From NCBI GenBank assembly GCA_016185275.1, contig JACPNX010000006.1:1-64000 (forward strand): a stretch of 64,000 bases of DNA, given 5' to 3'. The notes beneath the pieces were generated by a model. It ran no database searches, was not told where the DNA came from, and saw nothing but the letters and a program-made list of their open reading frames with translations. Position numbers and translations under genes: made by a program. This stretch comes from Actinomycetota bacterium (GTDB lineage Bacteria; Actinomycetota; Acidimicrobiia; Acidimicrobiales; Iamiaceae). Shown here piece after piece: positions 60,020 through 64,000 of this stretch. How positions within the stretch are numbered: the first letter of the stretch is position 1; each line of letters begins with the position of its first letter.

Positions 60020-60727
60020 TCACTTCGTCGCGCGGCGAGCACGGGTCACCCCCTGCCACCGATCCTTCGGCCGTTCGATGTCGAACCGTTCCGAGCTTGC
60101 CGCACCACCGGCTCTCCTGCTCGGCGGCGCCTCGACGGCATGGCTGGCGGCCACCAGGTCGGCGAGCCACCGGCCCGCCCGTGGTCCAGCCCCGTGCGGT
60201 GCGGCTCCGTGCGGTGCGATCGCACGGGCCAGGACCAGGCGCAGGTCGTCCGCCCGGTCGCGGCTCCAGCGGCGGGCCAGATCCTCCAGCGGCGCCTCGT
60301 GAAGCGATCCGAGGTGGAGCCGTGGCGCGATCTGCACGCTGAACGGTGCCACGGTGCCGTCGGCGGCGACGTCGAGCACCGGGACCACCTCGGCGAACCG
60401 GGCGCCCACTGCGCCCGGAATCGGATGCACCCGGGTCATCGGATCCCAGGCGTGCTCCACCGCCGCCCCGGGCGGTGCGCCACCCACCACCAGCACGGCG
60501 AGGTTCTCGGCGCGGGCCCGCCGCCTCGCCCGTTCCACGTCGGTCCGCTCGGCCAGGCTCACCCCGGCGATGACGGCCCGCTGGTACCCGAGGCGGGCGG
60601 CACCGGCCAGGGCCGACTCGGCCACGATGAGGGGGAGCGAGCGGTGCGGGTGCGGGCCGTTGCGCCGGCATCGACCACAGGCGAGCTCGCACCCGCTGGC
60701 CAGCGAGACGAGGACGAGAGGGTTCAT
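60020..60727 (-). CDS. Shortened radical-SAM-like protein
   Basis: A 235-residue protein. It has the exact radical SAM signature CX3CX2C at C13, C17 and C20 (SGCELACGRC). The usual GGEP motif is not there; AGVSLAE follows the next strand. The end resembles a SPASM/twitch domain (VLDVAADGTVAPFSVQ, then LHLGSLHEAPLEDLARRW) without its Cys. It is about 100 residues shorter than usual. It may be a small or degenerate radical SAM protein. ATG 60727; 22 bp upstream of the sigma gene on the same strand. Confidence 0.55.
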   Translation of the reverse strand: MNPLVLVSLASGCELACGRCRRNGPHPHRSLPLIVAESALAGAARLGYQRAVIAGVSLAERTDVERARRRARAENLAVLVVGGAPPGAAVEHAWDPMTRVHPIPGAVGARFAEVVPVLDVAADGTVAPFSVQIAPRLHLGSLHEAPLEDLARRWSRDRADDLRLVLARAIAPHGAAPHGAGPRAGRWLADLVAASHAVEAPPSRRAGGAASSERFDIERPKDRWQGVTRARRATK

Positions 60728-60797
60728 GCCCCCCAAGAGGACAGCGCGAGCCGCGTGGATACGCGCCGCTGGAGGTGCGTGGCCGTGGGACGCGAGC

Positions 60798-60825
60798 GGG
60801 GCCCGGCGCCGTAGCGCCGGGCCCC
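60798..60825. terminator. Perfect 12-bp hairpin terminator
   Basis: ggggcccggcgc-cgta-gcgccgggcccc has a 12-bp perfect stem and 4-base loop, 52 bp after the end of the minus-strand zincin gene and before the radical-SAM-like gene on the same strand. It separates the two transcripts. Confidence 0.6.
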
Positions 60826-60876
60826 GACCGGTGCACCGGGCGCGGGGAACGCTCCGGGTGCGCGGTGTGCGGGTCG

Positions 60877-63800
60877 TCAGGTGACGGTGATGAACGCCCC
60901 CGACGCCCGGCAGTTGTTGGCTTCACCGCTCTCGCTGACCACGTTGGCGCTGTCCGCGCAGGACAGGAGCCGGTAGGTGCCGGCTGCCGTCCCGCTCGGG
61001 ATGGTCACCGACACCGTGCCCGAGCTGATGATGCCCGGGTTCAGCGCGGGGACCGCCCGAGTACCGGTGAGGGTGATGTCACCGCTGCCGAGCGTCGTGT
61101 CGAGCGACAGGTAGTACGCCTGCGTGGATGCCCCCGCGGCGCCGGTCCCGTTGTTCTTCACCGAGTCGGTCACCGAGAACGAGCCGCCTCCCGTGCCCGA
61201 TGAGGGCGGGTTGGTCAGCGCCGTGGTGGTGAGGTCGGGCACCTTGACGGTGGCCGTGGCCGACGAGGCCGTGCAGTTGTTGGTCTCGTCGAACTCGGTC
61301 ACCAGGTTCGTGCGGTCGGAGCAGGCGATCAGGAAGTAGTTCCCGGGCGCCGTGCTGGTCGGCACGGACACGAACTTGTTGCCGGTGCTCGAGGTTCCCG
61401 CGGCCAGTCCGGGGACCGACCGGGTGTTGCCGACCAGCGCCTTGTCGGTGCTGTTGTAGACCGCGTCGGTCGACAGGAAGTACCGGGTCTTCGTGGCGAC
61501 CGCGGCCGATCCGGCGAGGTTCGCCGTCGTGTCGGTCACCTTGAAGGTCTGGCCCCGGGTCAAGCTGGCCGGCGGGTTGGTCAGTGCGGTCACGGCCAGG
61601 TCGGGCCGCGTGTCGAGGGTGATCGAGTCGGTCACCGTCGTCACCATCCCGGCCTGGTTCCGGTACTGCACCGCCACCGTCTTGGCGCCGTCGCCCGACG
61701 GCAACGTGATGCTCTTCGTGGCCGAGTACGGCTCGAAGGCCTCGGTGTCGAGCACGCCGTCGGCGGCGACCCGCATGTCGAGGATGCCGGTCTGGGCATC
61801 AGCGGCACTCAGGTTCACCGTGGCGCTCGTGCTCCGAGCGGTGGCGGCGCCGCCCTCGATGGCGACCGTGCCCGTCGGTGCGGTGGTGTCACGGAAGATC
61901 GACACCGTGCCGGAACCCGACTTGTTGAGGATGACCAGCCCGTCCCACTGGCTGGCCGCATCGGTGTAGCTGAACGCCTCGGCGCCACCTGCACCGCCGC
62001 CGTCCGAACTGGCCACCGCCGAGGGTCGACCCTGGACGAAGGTCGTGGAGTCGGCGGAGTTGGACCGGTTCAACAGCAGGGCGACGTCCTGGCCGGCCGC
62101 CGGCACGACCCGGAAGTAGGTCTGCACCCCGGCTGACATCAGGCTGTCGTACGGCTGGACGATGTCAATGGCCGCCATCGACACCGTGGTGCTCGAGTCC
62201 GCCAGCGTCTGCGTTCCCTGCTGCCACTCGACGTTGTAGGCGCCCGACCCGGCGAACCGGTAGACCCGCGGGTAGTAGTCGCCGAACGCTCGACGGTTGG
62301 TGTCGATGGCGACGTAGTCGATGGTGTTGCCACCGAACGTCGAGCTCGCCAGCGACGTGCCGAGCGCGCGGTCGTCGAAGACGTTCAGGTCGTAGTCGGC
62401 ACCGCTCGGCGGCCGCACGGCCACGAACGACCAATAGCTCGTCGACGTGTTGAGGCCGTAGTTGTGCGGCGTCGGGTTCACGTCGAGCGACGGCCGGGCC
62501 AGCGTCACGTTGCTCGTGAGCGGGTCCCGGAAGTTCCCGTAGTTGATGGTGTTCTGGTACACGGACCCCTGGATGGGATCCGCGGTGCTCTGGCGGGTGG
62601 GCCGGTCGTTGAGCTGGAAGTCCGCGAACGTCGTGGAGTTCGTGTTCAAGAACACGTCCCACTGCGGGGCGTCACCTTCGCTCGACAGGTCCCACGGGGC
62701 GTCGTTGGCGGCGTCGGAGACGTCGATCATGGCCCCTGCCACGCGGCCCTCCACGGTGTCACCTTCGGCGTTGCCGTCGTTCCAGGTCGGCGCTTCCAGG
62801 TTGAGGAAGGCGCCGTTCGGCCACCGGAAGAACGGGTCGTTCAGCACCCGGGCCGGCACCCACTCGGCGAAGCCCTCGGTCCACCCGCAGCCGGTCGAGC
62901 TCGATCCGAAGATCGAGTGCGGGTTGCAGTTGGGCGCCGACGGATAGACGTCTTCGTAGACGTCGTCCATCGCCGCGTGCGCGCCCTCGTGGATCACGGT
63001 GGCGTCGGCGTCGGGATCGGCCGCCGCCAGGTGCACGGTGTTGTCACCGAGGTTGTAGTAGGTGCCGTCGGTCGAGGTCGACGTCCAGTTCACGACCATC
63101 TGGCGGCAGGAGGCGTCGTTGAGGTCGAAGCACTGGCCGCCTCCCGGCTTCCAGCTCCACAGCTTGTTGATGGCGTCGAAGGCCTGCATGCCGCGGTTGA
63201 TGTCGTTGCCCGGGACGAGGCTGCCGAAGTTGGCGGTGCAGCCGTCGCAGATGGCCTGCACGCCGGTGCTGTTCACGTAGTCGTTGTTGGCGGCGTCGGT
63301 GTCGCGCACCCGCCAGATGTTGTTGGCGGAGACGAACCGGACGTAGACCTCCTGGCCGCCACCCTCGTCGTCGGCGCCCTCGAAGCACACGTTGTAGTTG
63401 ATGCCGGAGTCGAAGGGCCCGCCGTTGAAGGTGACGCCCGTGGCGAGCAGGTCGTCGGCCGAGAACGTGTCCTGGTCCCACACCTGCACCTGATAGTTGC
63501 GGGAACGCCGCAACGCCGCGGTGTTGTCGGTGAAGCTCCAGGTGCCCTGGGCGCAGGAGGTCGCCGAGCCAGCCTGGCTCGAGGACCGCTGCGTCGCCGG
63601 CTTGTTGGTGACCGCCACCTGGGGGCCGCGCGCCGACGGGGCACTGCTCGTGGCCGGCAGGGGCGCGGACTTCACGCCACCCTGGGCCGGTGCGGCCGCG
63701 GACAGGCGCGAAGCTTGGCCGGGCGCACCGACGGTCAGGAAGATCGTGTCGTCACCGGCGTCGGTGCCACCGGGGACGTCGACGAGCGCCCGAGCGCGGA

Positions 63801-64000
63801 TCTGGTAGGTGCCGGGCTTGTCGGCCCGCACCGTGGACGTCCAGGCTCGCGTCTGGTTGCGGGCGAACGTGAGACGCCGCTCCGCCCGTGTGACGACGCG
63901 CCCGCCGAGGGCCTTGGGGGCAAGCGCGAACCCGCCCGGTCCCGAGGCGAACGACAGACCCTGCGGGAGGTCCAGCAGGATCCGGGCCGACTTGGCCAGC
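60877..64000 (-). CDS. Secreted zincin metalloprotease with CARDB domains (5' end beyond window)
   Basis: Over 1,035 residues, with the N-terminus past the window edge; the frame is open to base 64000. The first visible part is a beta-sandwich (QTRAWTSTVRADKPGTYQIR). The zincin motif is VIHEGAHAAMDDVYEDV, with HEGAH coded at 62977-62991 and a later Glu in WTEGFAEWV. The last 250 residues are two CARDB repeats (PDLAVTALTNPPASLTRGQT and PDLTTTALTNPPSSGTGG) that should bind cell-surface or matrix parts. Cys pairs fit an exported protein. Start, signal peptide and full length cannot be seen. Confidence 0.75.
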   Translation of the reverse strand, partial: LAKSARILLDLPQGLSFASGPGGFALAPKALGGRVVTRAERRLTFARNQTRAWTSTVRADKPGTYQIRARALVDVPGGTDAGDDTIFLTVGAPGQASRLSAAAPAQGGVKSAPLPATSSAPSARGPQVAVTNKPATQRSSSQAGSATSCAQGTWSFTDNTAALRRSRNYQVQVWDQDTFSADDLLATGVTFNGGPFDSGINYNVCFEGADDEGGGQEVYVRFVSANNIWRVRDTDAANNDYVNSTGVQAICDGCTANFGSLVPGNDINRGMQAFDAINKLWSWKPGGGQCFDLNDASCRQMVVNWTSTSTDGTYYNLGDNTVHLAAADPDADATVIHEGAHAAMDDVYEDVYPSAPNCNPHSIFGSSSTGCGWTEGFAEWVPARVLNDPFFRWPNGAFLNLEAPTWNDGNAEGDTVEGRVAGAMIDVSDAANDAPWDLSSEGDAPQWDVFLNTNSTTFADFQLNDRPTRQSTADPIQGSVYQNTINYGNFRDPLTSNVTLARPSLDVNPTPHNYGLNTSTSYWSFVAVRPPSGADYDLNVFDDRALGTSLASSTFGGNTIDYVAIDTNRRAFGDYYPRVYRFAGSGAYNVEWQQGTQTLADSSTTVSMAAIDIVQPYDSLMSAGVQTYFRVVPAAGQDVALLLNRSNSADSTTFVQGRPSAVASSDGGGAGGAEAFSYTDAASQWDGLVILNKSGSGTVSIFRDTTAPTGTVAIEGGAATARSTSATVNLSAADAQTGILDMRVAADGVLDTEAFEPYSATKSITLPSGDGAKTVAVQYRNQAGMVTTVTDSITLDTRPDLAVTALTNPPASLTRGQTFKVTDTTANLAGSAAVATKTRYFLSTDAVYNSTDKALVGNTRSVPGLAAGTSSTGNKFVSVPTSTAPGNYFLIACSDRTNLVTEFDETNNCTASSATATVKVPDLTTTALTNPPSSGTGGGSFSVTDSVKNNGTGAAGASTQAYYLSLDTTLGSGDITLTGTRAVPALNPGIISSGTVSVTIPSGTAAGTYRLLSCADSANVVSESGEANNCRASGAFITVT

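Overview
The window is high-GC DNA with dense, overlapping gene blocks, many GTG starts and sparse intergenic space. Together with a mycofactocin locus, an F420-type luciferase-like monooxygenase, HAE3/MMPL and SseB proteins and a SCO6745-like protein, this points to an actinobacterium, possibly of the Acidimicrobiia type. That assignment is inferred from gene content; no rRNA is present.

Layout. 1-3.4 kb is accessory DNA: the 3' end of a tRNA-Gly that looks like an attachment-site scar, a decayed IS481-type element with multiple terminal repeats, a Doc/Fic toxin fragment and an intact DUF433/DUF5615-type toxin-antitoxin pair. 3.4-6.0 kb holds a cupin, small membrane proteins, a STAS protein and a low-molecular-weight phosphatase. 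6.1-18.1 kb is a 12-gene mycofactocin cluster: mftA, mftB, mftC, two FadH/OYE oxidoreductases, an ETF alpha/FixC/FixX/ETF beta electron-transfer module, mftE, a short-chain dehydrogenase and mftF. Most junctions overlap by 4 bp. mftD and mftR are not in the window. 18.2-27.2 kb has two more short-chain dehydrogenases, SseB, copper-site lipoprotein, YceI, STAS, tRNA-Cys, a SRPBCC/luciferase-like pair and engB. 27.4-37.7 kb has a GH26-like protein, a frameshifted SCO6745-like gene, putA, a zinc-ribbon membrane protein, an MMPL exporter and two lipoproteins. 37.7-42.9 kb is a phenylalanine/tyrosine catabolic block (Lrp regulator, hpd, hmgA, FAH-family hydrolase, phhA). 43.4-47.4 kb is tRNA-Val and a zinc-type metal-efflux operon (ArsR/SmtB sensor with a perfect 12-2-12 operator, P1B ATPase, CDF transporter). 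47.5-54.8 kb has STAS, acyl-CoA dehydrogenase, phosphotriesterase-family, HrpA and PilZ-like genes. 54.9-60.7 kb is a compact set of a CHAT protease with helical repeats, a cytoplasmic subtilisin, a small beta-sandwich protein, an ECF sigma factor and a shortened radical-SAM-like protein. The window ends inside a secreted zincin with CARDB domains.

How the genes work together. In the mycofactocin cluster MftB/MftC/MftE/MftF make and glycosylate the peptide redox cofactor from MftA. The OYE, ETF and FixCX proteins look like a path from the cofactor pool to flavins and then quinones. The aromatic block converts phenylalanine towards fumarate and acetoacetate. The metal operon senses and exports a divalent metal. 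The CHAT/subtilisin/sigma group is the best candidate for an under-described system: two unrelated intracellular proteases divergently transcribed beside their own sigma factor and a degenerate radical-SAM-like protein.
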